From the NCBI RefSeq assembly GCF_051014445.1, contig NW_027488385.1:62001-126000 (forward strand): DNA of 64,000 bases, written 5' to 3'. Shown piece by piece: positions 39,601-53,470 of the stretch. Source of the DNA: Colletes latitarsis. Taxonomy: Eukaryota > Arthropoda > Insecta > Hymenoptera > Colletidae. Position numbers and translations under genes: made by a program. A model generated the notes under the pieces. It made no database searches, was not told where the DNA came from, and saw only the letters and a program-made list of their open reading frames with translations. The first letter of the stretch is position 1. Every line of letters starts with the position of its first letter.

Positions 39601-41930
39601 AGCAAATCCCGGACCTAACCTAGACCTATCATGAATCATTCTCTAATATATTGATCGAAACCAGGTTTAATTGACTGTTTCCGTGTGGTCCCACATTACT
39701 ACGTGATCCAAACCAGAAAAAACCCAGGATCCGTTCAAGAAGTATGTGAAGAATGCGAAAGTAAGAGTCTGATGAGTGAAAATCCCAGGCCTAACCTAGA
39801 CCTAACATGCGTTATCCTCAAAAATATTGATCGAAACCAGGTTTAATCGACTGTTTCAGTGTGGTACCACACTACTACGTGACCCAATCCAGAAAAAATC
39901 CCAGGATCTGTTCAACAAGTATGTGAAAAACGCGAAAGTATGAGCCTGATGAGGGAAAATCCCAGACCTATCCCAGACCTAACTTGCGTTATCCTCTAAA
40001 ATATTGATCGAAACCAGGTTTAATTGACTGTTTCTGTGTGGTACCACATTACTACGTGATACAATCCAGAAATAGCCCAGGATCTAGCCATGAAGTATGA
40101 GAAATATGCGAAAGTATGAGCCTGACGAGGGCAAATCCTAGACCTAACCCAGACCTAACATGCGTTATCCTCTAAAATGTTGATCCAAACCAGGTTTAAT
40201 GGACTGTTTCAGTGTGGTACCACACTACTACGTGATCCAAACCAGAAAAAACCCAGGATCTGTTCAACAAGTATGTGAAAAACGCGAAAGTATGAGCCTG
40301 ATGTGGGCAAATCCCAGACCTATCCCAGACCTAACTTGCGTTGTCCTCTAAGATATTGATGGAAACCAGGTTTAATTGACTGTTTCAGTGTTGTACTTCA
40401 TTACCACGTGATGCAATCCAGAAAAAGCCCAGGATCTAGCCATCAAGTATGAGAAATATGCGAAAGAGTGAGCGTGATGAGAGCAAATCCCAGACCTAAC
40501 CTAGACCTAACATGAATTATTCTCTAATATATTGATCGAAACCAGGTTTAATTGACTGTTTCAGTGTGGTCCCACATTACTACGTGATCCAAACCAGAAA
40601 AAACCCAGGTCCGTTCAACAAGTATGTGAAGAATGCGAAAGTATGAGTCTGATGAGTGAAAATCCCAGGCCTAACCTAGACCTAACATGCGTTATCCTCA
40701 AAAATATTGATCGAAACCAGGTTTAATCGACAGTTTCATTGTGGTACCACACTACTACGTGACCCAATCCAGAAAAAAACCCAGGATCTGTTCAACAAGT
40801 ATGTGAAAAACGCGAAAGTATGAGCCTGATGAGGGAAAATCCCAGACCTATCCCAGACCTAACTTGCGTTATCCTCTAAAATATTGATGGAAACCAGGTT
40901 TAATTGGCTGTTTCTGTGTGGTACCACATTACTACGTGATACAATCCAGAAAAAGCCCAGGATCAGTTCAACAAGTATGTGAAAAACGCGAGAGTATGAG
41001 CCTGATGAGGGCGAATCCCTGACCTATGCCAGACCTAACTTGCGTTATCCTCTAAAATATTGATCGAAACCAGGTTTAATTGACTGTTTCTGTGTGGTAC
41101 CACATTACTACGTGATACAATCCAGAAATAGCCCAGGATCTTGCCATGAAGTATGAGAAATATGCGAAAGTATGAGCCTGACGAGGGCAAATCCTAGACC
41201 TAACCCAGACCTAACATGCGTTATCCTCTAAAATATTTATCAAGACCAGGTTTAATTGATTGTTTCTGTGTGGTCCCACATTACTACGTGATCCAAACCA
41301 GCAAAAACCCAGGATCCGTTCAACAAGTATGAGAAGAATGCGAAAGTATGAGTCTGATGAGTGAAAATCCCAGGCCTAACCTAGACCTAACATGCGTTAT
41401 CCTCAAAAATATTGATCGAAACCTGGTTTAATCGACTGTTTCAGTGTGGTACCACATTACTATGCGATCCAAACCAGAAAATAACCCAGGATCTGTTCAA
41501 CGAGTATGTGAAAAACGCGGAAGTATGAGCCTGATGTGGGCAAATCCCAGACCTATCCCAGACCTAACTTGCGTTGTCCTCTAAGATATTGATGGAATCC
41601 AGGTTTAATTGACTGTTTCAGTGTTGTACTTCATTACTACGTTATGCAATCCAGAAAAAGCCCAGGATCTAGCCATCAAGTATGAGAAATATGCGAAAGA
41701 ATGAGCCTAATGAGAGCAAATCCCAGACCTAACCTAGACCTAACATGAATTATTCTCTAATATATTGATCGAAACCAGGTTTAATTGACTGTTTCCGTGT
41801 GGTCCCACATTACTACGTGATCCAAACCAGAAAAAACCCAGGATCCGTTCAACAAGTATGTGAGAAACGCGAAAGTATGAGCCTGATGAGGGAAAATCCC
41901 AGACCTATCCCAGACCTAACTTGCTTTATC
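33601..41930 (+). repeat. Mixed monomer region, about 47 units
   Basis: All satellite. The cctgacgaggg unit returns at 34661, 35719, 38185, 40124 and 41180 (spacings 1058, 2466, 1939 and 1056 bp = 6, 14, 11 and 6 monomers). The segment 35719-36250 aligns to 38185-38716. The order is a patchwork of sub-blocks, with no single period. Small indels are visible, such as cccaggtccg for cccaggatccg at about 40609 and ctgttcagtg for ctgtttcagtg at 37561. No gene or insertion was seen. Confidence 0.8.
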
Positions 41931-44900
41931 CTCAAAAATATTGATCGAAACCTGGTTTAATCGACTGTTTCAGTGTGGTACCACATTACTATGCGATCCA
42001 AACCAGAAAATAACCCAGGATCTGTTCAACGAGTATGTGAAAAACGCGAAAGTATGAGCCTGATGTGGGCAAATCTCAGACCTATCCCAGACCTAACTTG
42101 CGTTGTCCTCTAAGATATTGATGGAAACCAGGTTTAATTGACTGTTTCAGTGTTGTACTTCATTACTACGTGATGCAATCCAGAAAAAGCCCAGGATCTA
42201 GCAATCAAGTATGAGAAATATGCGAAAGAATGAGCCTGATGAGAGCAAATCCCAGACCTAACCTAGACCTAACATGAATTATTCTGTAATATATTGATCG
42301 AAACCAGGTTTAGTTGACTGTTTCAGTGTGGTCCCACATTACTACGTGATCCAAACCAGAAACAACCCAGGATCCGTTCAACGAGTATGTGAAGAATGCG
42401 AAAGTACGAGTCTGATGAGTGAAAATCCCAGGCCTAACCTAGACCACACATGCGTTATCCTCAAAAATATTGATCGAAACCTGGTTTAATCGACTGTTTC
42501 AGTGTGGTACCAAATTACTATGCGATCCAAACCAGAAAATAACACAGGATCTGTCAAACGAGTATGTGAAGTGTGCGAAAGTATGAGCCTGGTGAGAGCA
42601 AATCCCAGACCTAACCTAGACCTAACATGAATTATTCTCTAAAATATTGATCGAAACCAGGTTTAATTGACTGTTTCGGTGTGGTACCACATTACTACGT
42701 GATCCAAACCAGAAAAAGCCCAGGATCAGTTCAACAAGTATGTGAAAAACGCGAGAGTATGAGCCTGATGAGGGCGAATCCCTGACCTATGCCAGACCTA
42801 ACTTGCGTTATCCTCTAAAATACTGATCGACACGAGGTTTAATTGACTGTTTCAGCGTGGTACCACATTACTACGTGATACAATCGAGAAACAGCCCAGG
42901 ATCTAGCCATGAAGTATGAGAAATATGCGAAAGTATGAGCCTGATGAGAGCAAGTCCCAGACCTAACCTAGACCTAACATGAATTATTCTCTAATATATT
43001 GTTCGAAACCAGGTTTAATTGACTGTTTCAGTGTGGTCCCACATTACTACGTGATCCAAACCAGAAAAAACCCAGGATCCGTTCAACAAGTATGTGAAGA
43101 ATGCGAAAGTATGAGTCTGATGAGTGAAAATCCCCGGCCTAACCTAGACCTAACATGCGTTATCCTCAAAAATATTGATCGAAACCAGGTTTAATCGACT
43201 GTTTCAGTGTGGTACCACACTACTACGTGACCCAATCCAGAAAAAACCCAGGATCTGTTCAACAAGTATGTGAAAAACGCGAAAGTATGAGCCTGATGAG
43301 GGAAAATCCCAGACCTATCCCAGACCTAACTTGCGTTATCCTCTAAAATATTGATCGAAACCAGGTTTAATTGACTGCTTCTGTGTGGTACCACATTACT
43401 ACGTGATACAATCCAGAAATAGCCCAGGATCTAGCCATGAAGTATGAGAAATATGCGAAAGTATGAGCCTGACGAGGGCAAATCCTAGACCTAACCCAGA
43501 CCTAACATGCGTTATCCTCTAAAATATTTATCAAGACCAGGTTTAATTGATTGTTTCTGTGTGGTCCCACATTACTACGTGATTCAAACCAGAAAAAACC
43601 CAGGATCCGATCAGCAAGTGTGAGAAGAATGCGAAAGTATGAGTCTGATGAGTGAAAATGCCAGGCCTAACCTAGACCTAACATGCGTTATCCTCAAAAA
43701 TACTGATCGAAACCTGGTTTAACCGACTGTCTCAGTGTGGTACCACATTACTATGAGATCCAAACCAGAAAATAACCCAGGATCTGTTCAACGAGTATGT
43801 GAAAACGCGAAAGTATGAGCCTGATGTGGGCAAATCCCAGACCTATCCCAGACCTAACTTGCGTTGTCCTCTAAGATATTGATGGAAACCAGGTTTAATT
43901 GACTGTTTCAGTGTTGTACTTCATTACTACGTGATGCAATCCAGAAAAAGCCCAGGATCTAGCCATCAAGTATGAGAAATATGCGAAAGAATGAGCCTGA
44001 TGAGAGCAAATCCCAGACCTAACCTAGACCTAACATGAATTATTCTCTAATATATTGATCGAAACCAGGTTTAGTTGACTGTTTGAGTGTGGTCCCACAT
44101 TACTACGTGATCCAAACCAGAAACAACCCAGGATCCGTTCAACAAGTATGTGAAGAATGCGAAAGTATGAGTCTGATGAGTGAAAATCCCAGGCCTAACC
44201 TAGACCTAACATGCGTTATCCTCAAAAATATTGATCGAAACCTGGTTTAATCGACTGTTTCAGTGTGGTACCACATTACTATGCGATCCAAACCAGAAAA
44301 TAACACAGGATCTGTCAAACGAGTATGTGAAGTGTGCGAAAGTATGAGCCTGATGAGAGCAAATCCCAGACCTAACCTGGACCTAACATGAATTATTCTC
44401 TAAAATATTGATCGAAACCAGGTTTAATTGACTGTTTCGGTGTGGTACCACATTACTACGTGATCCAAACCAGAAAAAGCCCAGGATCAGTTCAACAAGT
44501 ATGTGAAAAACGCGAGAGTATGAGCCTGATGAGGGCGAATCTCAGACCTATGCCAGACCTAACTTGCGTTATCCTCTAAAATATTGATCGAAACGAGGTT
44601 TAATTGACTGTTTCAGCGTGGTACCACATTACTACGTGATACAATCCAGAAACAGCCCAGGATCTAGCCATGAAGTATGAGAAATATGCGAAAGTATGAG
44701 CCTGATGAGAGCAAGTCCCAGACCTAACCTAGACCTAACATGAATTATTCTCTAATATATTGTTCGAAACCAGGTTTAATTGACTGTTTCAGTGTGGTCC
44801 CACATTACTACGTGATCCAAACCAGAAAAAACCCAGGATCCGTTCAACAAGTATGTGAAGAATGCGAAAGTATGAGTCTGATGAGTGAAAATCCCCGGCC

Positions 44901-46500
44901 TAACCTAGACCTAACATGCGTTATCCTCAAAAATATTGATCGAAACCAGGTTTAATCGACTGTTTCAGTGTGGTACCACACTACTACGTGACCCAATCCA
45001 GAAAAAACCCAGGATCTGTTCAACAAGTATGTGAAAAACGCGAAAGTATGAGCCTGATGAGGGAAAATCCCAGACCTATCCCAGACCTAACTTGCGTTAT
45101 CCTCTAAAATATTGATCGAAACCAGGTTTAATTGACTGCTTCTGTGTGGTACCACATTACTACGTGATACAATCCAGAAATAGCCCAGGATCTAGCCATG
45201 AAGTATGAGAAATATGCGAAAGTATGAGCCTGACGAGGGCAAATCCTAGACCTAACCCAGACCTAACATGCGTTATCCTCTAAAATATTTATCAAGACCA
45301 GGTTTAATTGATTGTTTCTGTGTGGTCCCACATTACTACGTGATTCAAACCAGAAAAAACCCAGGATCCGATCAGCAAGTGTGAGAAGAATGCGAAAGTA
45401 TGAGTCTGATGAGTGAAAATGCCAGGCCTAACCTAGACCTAACATGCGTTATCCTCAAAAATACTGATCGAAACCTGGTTTAACCGACTGTCTCAGTGTG
45501 GTACCACATTACTATGAGATCCAAACCAGAAAATAACCCAGGATCTGTTCAACGAGTATGTGAAAACGCGAAAGTATGAGCCTGATGTGGGCAAATCCCA
45601 GACCTATCCCAGACCTAACTTGCGTTGTCCTCTAAGATATTGATGGAAACCAGGTTTAATTGACTGTTTCAGTGTTGTACTTCATTACTACGTGATGCAA
45701 TCCAGAAAAAGCCCAGGATCTAGCCATCAAGTATGAGAAATATGCGAAAGAATGAGCCTGATGAGAGCAAATCCCAGACCTAACCTAGACCTAACATGAA
45801 TTATTCTCTAATATATTGATCGAAACCAGGTTTAGTTGACTGTTTGAGTGTGGTCCCACATTACTACGTGATCCAAACCAGAAACAACCCAGGATCCGTT
45901 CAACAAGTATGTGAAGAATGCGAAAGTATGAGTCTGATGAGTGAAAATCCCAGGCCTAACCTAGACCTAACATGCGTTATCCTCAAAAATATTGATCGAA
46001 ACCTGGTTTAATCGACTGTTTCAGTGTGGTACCACATTACTATGCGATCCAAACCAGAAAATAACACAGGATCTGTCAAACGAGTATGTGAAGTGTGCGA
46101 AAGTATGAGCCTGATGAGAGCAAATCCCAGACCTAACCTGGACCTAACATGAATTATTCTCTAAAATATTGATCGAAACCAGGTTTAATTGACTGTTTCG
46201 GTGTGGTACCACATTACTACGTGATCCAAACCAGAAAAAGCCCAGGATCAGTTCAACAAGTATGTGAAAAACGCGAGAGTATGAGCCTGATGAGGGCGAA
46301 TCTCAGACCTATGCCAGACCTAACTTGCGTTATCCTCTAAAATATTGATCGAAACGAGGTTTAATTGACTGTTTCAGCGTGGTACCACATTACTACGTGA
46401 TACAATCCAGAAACAGCCCAGGATCTAGCCATGAAGTATGAGAAATATGCGAAAGTATGAGCCTGATGAGAGCAAATCCCAGACCTAACCTAGACCTAAC
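41931..46500 (+). repeat. 10-mer HOR, 1761 bp period, about 2.6 copies
   Basis: Complete copies lie at 42979-44739 and 44740-46500, each starting ttattctctaatatattgtt at its left end. A partial earlier copy reaches back to about 41.93 kb. The anchor gatccgatcagc recurs at 43604 and 45365 (1761 bp). The two full copies are close to identical in the lines I compared; one difference is gcaagtccc at 44711 against gcaaatccc in the next copy. The partial earlier copy differs more (atactgatcgacacg against atattgatcgaaacg). Confidence 0.9.
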
Positions 46501-47807
46501 ATGAATTATTCTCTAATATATTGTTCGAAACCAGGTTTAATTGACTGTTTCAGTGTGGCCCCACATTACTACGTGATCCAAACCAGGAAAAACCCAGGAT
46601 CCGTTCAACAAGTATGTGAAGAATGCGAATGTATGAGTCTGATGAGTGAAAATCCCAGGCCTAACCTAGACCTAACGTGCGTTATCCTCAAAAATACTGA
46701 TCGAAACCTGGTTTAATCGACTGTTTCAGTGTGGTACCACATTACTATGCGATCCAAACCAGAAAATAACCCAGGATCTGTTCAACGAGTATGTGAAAAA
46801 CGCGAAAGTATGAGCCTGATGTGGGCAAATCCCAGACCTATCCCAGACCTAACTTGCGTTGTCCGCTAAGATATTGATGGAAACCAGGTTTAATTGACTG
46901 CTTCAGTGTTGCACTTCATTACTACGTGATGCAATCCAGAAAAAGCCCAGGATCTAGCCATCAAGTATGAGAAATATGCGAAAGAATGAGCCTGATGAGA
47001 GCAAATTCCAGACCTAACCCAAACCTAACATGCGTTATCCTCTAAAATATTGATCAAGATCAGGTTTAATCGAATGTTTCAGTGTGGTACCACACTACTA
47101 CGTGACCCAATCCAGAAAAAACCCAGGATCTGTTCAACAAGTATGTGAAAAACGCGAAAGTATGAGCCTGATGAGGGAAAATCCCAGACCTATCCCAGAC
47201 CTAACTTGCGTTATCCTCTAAAATATTGATCGAAACCAGGTTTAATTAACTGTTTCTGTGTGGTACCACATTACTACGTGATACAATCCAGAAATAGCCC
47301 AGGATCTAGCCATGAAGTATGAGAAATATGCGAAAGTATGAGCCTGACGGGGGCAAATCCTAGACCTAACCCAGACCTAACATGCATTGTCCTCTAAAAT
47401 ATTTATCAAGACCAGGTTTAGTTGATTGTTTCTGTGTGGTCCCACATTACTACGTGATCCAAACCAGAAAAAACCCAGGATCCGTTCAACAAGTATGAGA
47501 AGAATGCGAAAGTATGAGTCTGATGAGTGAAAATCCCAGACCTAACCTAGACCTAACATGAATTATTCTCTAAAATATTGATCAAAACCAGGTTTAATTG
47601 ACTGTTTCAGTGTGGTACCACATTACTATGGGATCCAAACCAGAAGATAACCCAGGATCTGTTCAACGAGTATGTGAAGTGTGCGAAAGTATTAGTCTGA
47701 TGAGGGCAAATCCCAGACCTATCCCAGACCTAACATGCGTTATCCTCTAAAATATTTATCAAGACCAGGTTTAATTGATCGTTTCAGTGTGGTCCCACAT
47801 TACTACG
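45341..47807 (+). repeat. 14-mer duplication, copy 1 (2467 bp)
   Basis: This starts at tgattcaaacc (45341) and repeats at 47808. The first part is the tail of the second 10-mer HOR copy, and the rest is new sequence with marks gtggccccac, gcgaatgtatg, ccgctaagatatt and gatccaaaccagaagataac. The duplication therefore happened after the 10-mer amplification and captured part of it. Confidence 0.9.
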
Positions 47808-50274
47808 TGATTCAAACCAGAAAAAACCCAGGATCCGATCAGCAAGTGTGAGAAGAATGCGAAAGTATGAGTCTGATGAGTGAAAATGCCAGGCCTAACC
47901 TAGACCTAACATGCGTTATCCTCAAAAATACTGATCGAAACCTGGTTTAACCGACTGTCTCAGTGTGGTACCACATTACTATGAGATCCAAACCAGAAAA
48001 TAACCCAGGATCTGTTCAACGAGTATGTGAAAACGCGAAAGTATGAGCCTGATGTGGGCAAATCCCAGACCTATCCCAGACCTAACTTGCGTTGTCCTCT
48101 AAGATATTGATGGAAACCAGGTTTAATTGACTGTTTCAGTGTTGTACTTCATTACTACGTGATGCAATCCAGAAAAAGCCCAGGATCTAGCCATCAAGTA
48201 TGAGAAATATGCGAAAGAATGAGCCTGATGAGAGCAAATCCCAGACCTAACCTAGACCTAACATGAATTATTCTCTAATATATTGATCGAAACCAGGTTT
48301 AGTTGACTGTTTGAGTGTGGTCCCACATTACTACGTGATCCAAACCAGAAACAACCCAGGATCCGTTCAACAAGTATGTGAAGAATGCGAAAGTATGAGT
48401 CTGATGAGTGAAAATCCCAGGCCTAACCTAGACCTAACATGCGTTATCCTCAAAAATATTGATCGAAACCTGGTTTAATCGACTGTTTCAGTGTGGTACC
48501 ACATTACTATGCGATCCAAACCAGAAAATAACACAGGATCTGTCAAACGAGTATGTGAAGTGTGCGAAAGTATGAGCCTGATGAGAGCAAATCCCAGACC
48601 TAACCTGGACCTAACATGAATTATTCTCTAAAATATTGATCGAAACCAGGTTTAATTGACTGTTTCGGTGTGGTACCACATTACTACGTGATCCAAACCA
48701 GAAAAAGCCCAGGATCAGTTCAACAAGTATGTGAAAAACGCGAGAGTATGAGCCTGATGAGGGCGAATCTCAGACCTATGCCAGACCTAACTTGCGTTAT
48801 CCTCTAAAATATTGATCGAAACGAGGTTTAATTGACTGTTTCAGCGTGGTACCACATTACTACGTGATACAATCCAGAAACAGCCCAGGATCTAGCCATG
48901 AAGTATGAGAAATATGCGAAAGTATGAGCCTGATGAGAGCAAATCCCAGACCTAACCTAGACCTAACATGAATTATTCTCTAATATATTGTTCGAAACCA
49001 GGTTTAATTGACTGTTTCAGTGTGGCCCCACATTACTACGTGATCCAAACCAGGAAAAACCCAGGATCCGTTCAACAAGTATGTGAAGAATGCGAATGTA
49101 TGAGTCTGATGAGTGAAAATCCCAGGCCTAACCTAGACCTAACGTGCGTTATCCTCAAAAATACTGATCGAAACCTGGTTTAATCGACTGTTTCAGTGTG
49201 GTACCACATTACTATGCGATCCAAACCAGAAAATAACCCAGGATCTGTTCAACGAGTATGTGAAAAACGCGAAAGTATGAGCCTGATGTGGGCAAATCCC
49301 AGACCTATCCCAGACCTAACTTGCGTTGTCCGCTAAGATATTGATGGAAACCAGGTTTAATTGACTGCTTCAGTGTTGCACTTCATTACTACGTGATGCA
49401 ATCCAGAAAAAGCCCAGGATCTAGCCATCAAGTATGAGAAATATGCGAAAGAATGAGCCTGATGAGAGCAAATTCCAGACCTAACCCAAACCTAACATGC
49501 GTTATCCTCTAAAATATTGATCAAGATCAGGTTTAATCGAATGTTTCAGTGTGGTACCACACTACTACGTGACCCAATCCAGAAAAAACCCAGGATCTGT
49601 TCAACAAGTATGTGAAAAACGCGAAAGTATGAGCCTGATGAGGGAAAATCCCAGACCTATCCCAGACCTAACTTGCGTTATCCTCTAAAATATTGATCGA
49701 AACCAGGTTTAATTAACTGTTTCTGTGTGGTACCACATTACTACGTGATACAATCCAGAAATAGCCCAGGATCTAGCCATGAAGTATGAGAAATATGCGA
49801 AAGTATGAGCCTGACGGGGGCAAATCCTAGACCTAACCCAGACCTAACATGCATTGTCCTCTAAAATATTTATCAAGACCAGGTTTAGTTGATTGTTTCT
49901 GTGTGGTCCCACATTACTACGTGATCCAAACCAGAAAAAACCCAGGATCCGTTCAACAAGTATGAGAAGAATGCGAAAGTATGAGTCTGATGAGTGAAAA
50001 TCCCAGACCTAACCTAGACCTAACATGAATTATTCTCTAAAATATTGATCAAAACCAGGTTTAATTGACTGTTTCAGTGTGGTACCACATTACTATGGGA
50101 TCCAAACCAGAAGATAACCCAGGATCTGTTCAACGAGTATGTGAAGTGTGCGAAAGTATTAGTCTGATGAGGGCAAATCCCAGACCTATCCCAGACCTAA
50201 CATGCGTTATCCTCTAAAATATTTATCAAGACAAGGTTTAATTGATCGTTTCAGTGTGGTCCCACATTACTACG
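47808..50274 (+). repeat. 14-mer duplication, copy 2 (2467 bp)
   Basis: This repeats copy 1 at a constant 2467 bp (gatccgatc 45365 to 47832; the gtggccccac unit start 46501 to 48968). I saw no base difference in the stretches compared. At 50275 the sequence switches to tgatccaaacc. The join sits in the conserved gtggtcccacattactacg stretch, which is consistent with unequal exchange there. Confidence 0.9.
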
Positions 50275-50390
50275 TGATCCAAACCAGAAAAAACCCAGGA
50301 TCCGTTCAACAAGTATGTGAAGAATGCGAAAGTATGAGTCTGATGAGTGGAAATCCCAGACCTAACATAGACCTATCATGCGTTATCCTC

Positions 50391-50742
50391 TAAAATGTTG
50401 ATCCAAACCAGGTTTAATGGACTGTTTCTGTGTGGTACCACACTACTACGTGATCCAAACCAGAAAAAACCCAGGATCTGTTCAACAAGTATGTGAAAAA
50501 CGCGAAAGTATGAGTCTGATGAGTGAAAATCCCAGACCTAACCTAGACCTAACATGCGTTATCCTCTAAAATGTTGATCCAAACCAGGTTTAATGGACTG
50601 TTTCAGTGTGGTACCACACTACTACGTGATCCAAACCAGAAAAAACCCAGGATCTGTTCAACAAGTATGTGAAAAACGCGAAAGTATGAGCCTGAAGTGG
50701 GCAAATCCCAGACCTATCCCAGACCTAACTTGCGATGTCCTC
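50391..50742 (+). repeat. Adjacent related monomers (taaaatgttg type)
   Basis: Two successive units begin taaaatgttgatccaaacc (50391 and 50567, 176 bp apart) and stay alike through gaaaaacgcgaaag. The first then takes a class 1 tail (gagtgaaaatcc) and the second a class 2 tail (gtgggcaaatcc). The first unit is a class 2/class 1 hybrid. Confidence 0.75.
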
Positions 50743-51263
50743 TAAGATATTGATGGAAACCAGGTTTAATTGACTGTTTCAGTGTTGTACTTCATTACTA
50801 CGTGATGCAATCCAGAAAAAGCCCAGGATCTAGCCATCAAGTATGAGAAATATGCGAAAGAATGAGCCTGATGAGAGCAAATCCCAGACCTAACCTAGAC
50901 CTAACATGAATTATTCTCTAAAATATTGATCGAAACCAGGTTTAATGGACTGTTTCAGTGTGGTACCACATTACTACGTGATCCAAACCAGAAAAAGCCC
51001 AGGATCCGTTCAACAAGTTTGTGAAGAATGCGAAAGTATGAGTCTGATGAGTGAAAATCCCACGCCTAACCTAGACCTAACATGCGTTATCCTCAAAAAT
51101 AATGATCAAAACCTGGTTTAATCGACTGTTTCAGTGTGGTACCACATTACTATGCGATCCAAACCAGAAAATAACACAGGATCTGTCAAACGAGTATGTG
51201 AAGTGTGCGAAAGTATGAGCCTGATGAGAGCAAATCCCAGACCTAACCTAGACCTAACATGAA

Positions 51264-51439
51264 TTATTCTCTAAAATATTGATCGAAACCAGGTTTAATG
51301 GACTGTTTCAGTGTGGTACCACATTACTACGTGAACCAAAGCAGAAAAAACCCTCGATCAGGTCAACATGTATGTTAAAACTGCGAAAGTATGACCCTGA
51401 TGAGGGCAAATACCAGGCCTAACCTAGATCTAACATGCG
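51264..51439 (+). repeat. Reference monomer, class 4 (right-region specific)
   Basis: This 176 bp unit has the variable box cgatcaggtcaacatg, then tatgttaaaactgcgaaag and tatgaccctgatg, with the upstream word aaagcag in place of aaaccag. Related boxes occur near 52230, 55220, 56815, 59100, 60160, 61740 and 62800. I found none to the left of about 51.3 kb. Copies differ from each other more than class 1-3 copies do (ccctcg, ctctcg, ccgtcg, ccctgg), which suggests an older or less homogenised subtype. Confidence 0.85.
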
Positions 51440-52846
51440 TTGTCCTCTAAAATATTGATGGAAACCAGGTTTAATCGACTGTTTCAGCGTGGTACCGCAT
51501 TACTATGTGATACAATCCAGAAACAGCCCAGGATCTAGCCATGAAGTATGAGAAATATGCGAAAGAATGAGCCTGATGACAGCAAAACCCAGACCTAACC
51601 TAGACCTAACATGAATTATTCTCTAAAAAATTGATCGAAACCAGGTTTAATTGACTGTTTCAGTGTTGTACTTCATTACCACGTGATGCAATCCAGAAAA
51701 AGCCCAGGATCTAGCCGTCAAGTATGAGAAATATGCGAAAGAATTAGCCTGATGAGAGCAAATCCCAGACCTAACCTAGACCTAACATGAATCATTCTCT
51801 AAAATATTGATCAAAACCAGGTTTAATTGACTGTTTCAGTGTGGTACCACATTACTACGTGATTCACACCAGAAAAAACCCAAGATCCGTTCAACAAGTA
51901 TGTGAAGAATGCGAAAGAATGAGTCTGATGAGTGAAAATCCCAGGCCTAACCTAGACCTAACATGCGTTATCCTCAATAATATTGATCGAAACCAGATTT
52001 AATTGAGTGTTTCAGTGTTGTACTTCATTACTACGTGATGCAATCCAGAAAAAGCCCAGGAACTAGCCATCTAGTATGAGAAATATGCGAAAGAATGAGT
52101 GTGATGAGGGCAAATCCCAGGCCTAACCTAGACATAACTTTCGTTATCCTCTGAAATATTGATCGAAACCAGGTTTAGTGGGCTGTCTCAGTGTGGTACC
52201 ACATTACTGCGCGATCCAAACCAGAAAAAACCCTCGATCAGGTCAACATGTATGTTAGAACTGCGAAAGTATGACCCTGATGAGCGCAAATCCCAGGCCT
52301 AACCTAGACCTAACATGAATTATTCTCTAAAATATTGATCGAAACCAGGTTTAATTGACTGTTTCAGTGTGGTATCACATTACTACGTGATCCAAACCAG
52401 AAAAAACCCAGGATCTGTTAAACGAGTATGTGAAGTGTGCGAAAGTATGAGCCTGATGAGGGCGAATCCCAGACCTATCCCAGACCTAACTTGCGTTATC
52501 CTCCAAAATATTGATCGAAACAAGGTTTAATTGACTGTCTCAGTGTGGTACCATATTACTACGTGATCCAATCCAGAAATAGCCCAGGATGTAACCATTA
52601 AGTGTGAGAAATATGCGAAAGTATGAGCCTGATGAGGGCAAATCCTAGACCTAACCCAGACCTAACATGCGTTATCATCTAAAATATTTATCACACCTGG
52701 TTTAATTGATTGTTTCAGTGTGGTACCACATTACTACGTGAACCATACCAGAAAAAACCCCGGATCCGTTCAACAAGTATCTGAAGAATGCGAAAGTATG
52801 AGTCTGATGAGTGAAAATTTCAGGGCTAACCTAGACCTAACATGCA

Positions 52847-53198
52847 TTATCCTCTAAAATATTGATCCAAACCAGGTTTTTTGGACTGTTTCAGTGTGAT
52901 ACCACTTTACTACGTGATCCAATCCAGTAATAGCCCAGGATCCTGCCATGAAGTATGAGAAATATGCGAAAGTATGAGCCTGATGAGGGCAAGTCCTAGT
53001 CCTAACCCAGACCTAACATGCGTTATCTTCTAAAATATTGATCCAAACCAGGTTTTTTGGACTGTTTCAGTGTGGTACCACTTTACTACGTGATCCAATC
53101 CAGTAATAGCCCAGGATCCTGCCATGAAGTATGAGAAATATGCGAAAGTATGAGCCTGATGAGGGCAAATCCTAGACCTAACCCAAACCTAACATGCG
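52847..53198 (+). repeat. Single-monomer tandem duplication
   Basis: Two adjacent 176 bp units (52847-53022 and 53023-53198) share the rare marks ccaggttttttggactg, ccactttactacg, ccagtaatagccc and gatcctgccatg. They differ at a few bases (gtgataccac against gtggtaccac, aagtcctagtcc against aaatcctagacc). This is the clearest one-unit duplication in the window. Confidence 0.88.
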
Positions 53199-53470
53199 TT
53201 ATCCTCTAAAATATTGATCAAGACCAGGTTTAATTGAATGTTTCAGTGTGGTACCACATTACTACGTGAACCAAGCCAGAAAAAACCCAGGATCTGTTAA
53301 ACGAGTATGTGAAGTGTGCGAAAGTATGAGCCTGATGAGGGCGAATCCCAGACCTATCCCAGACCTAACTTGCGTTATCCTCCAAAATATTGATCGAAAC
53401 AAGGTTTAATTGACTGTTTCAGCGTGGTACCACATTACTACGTGACCCAAACCAGAAAATAGCCCAGGAT

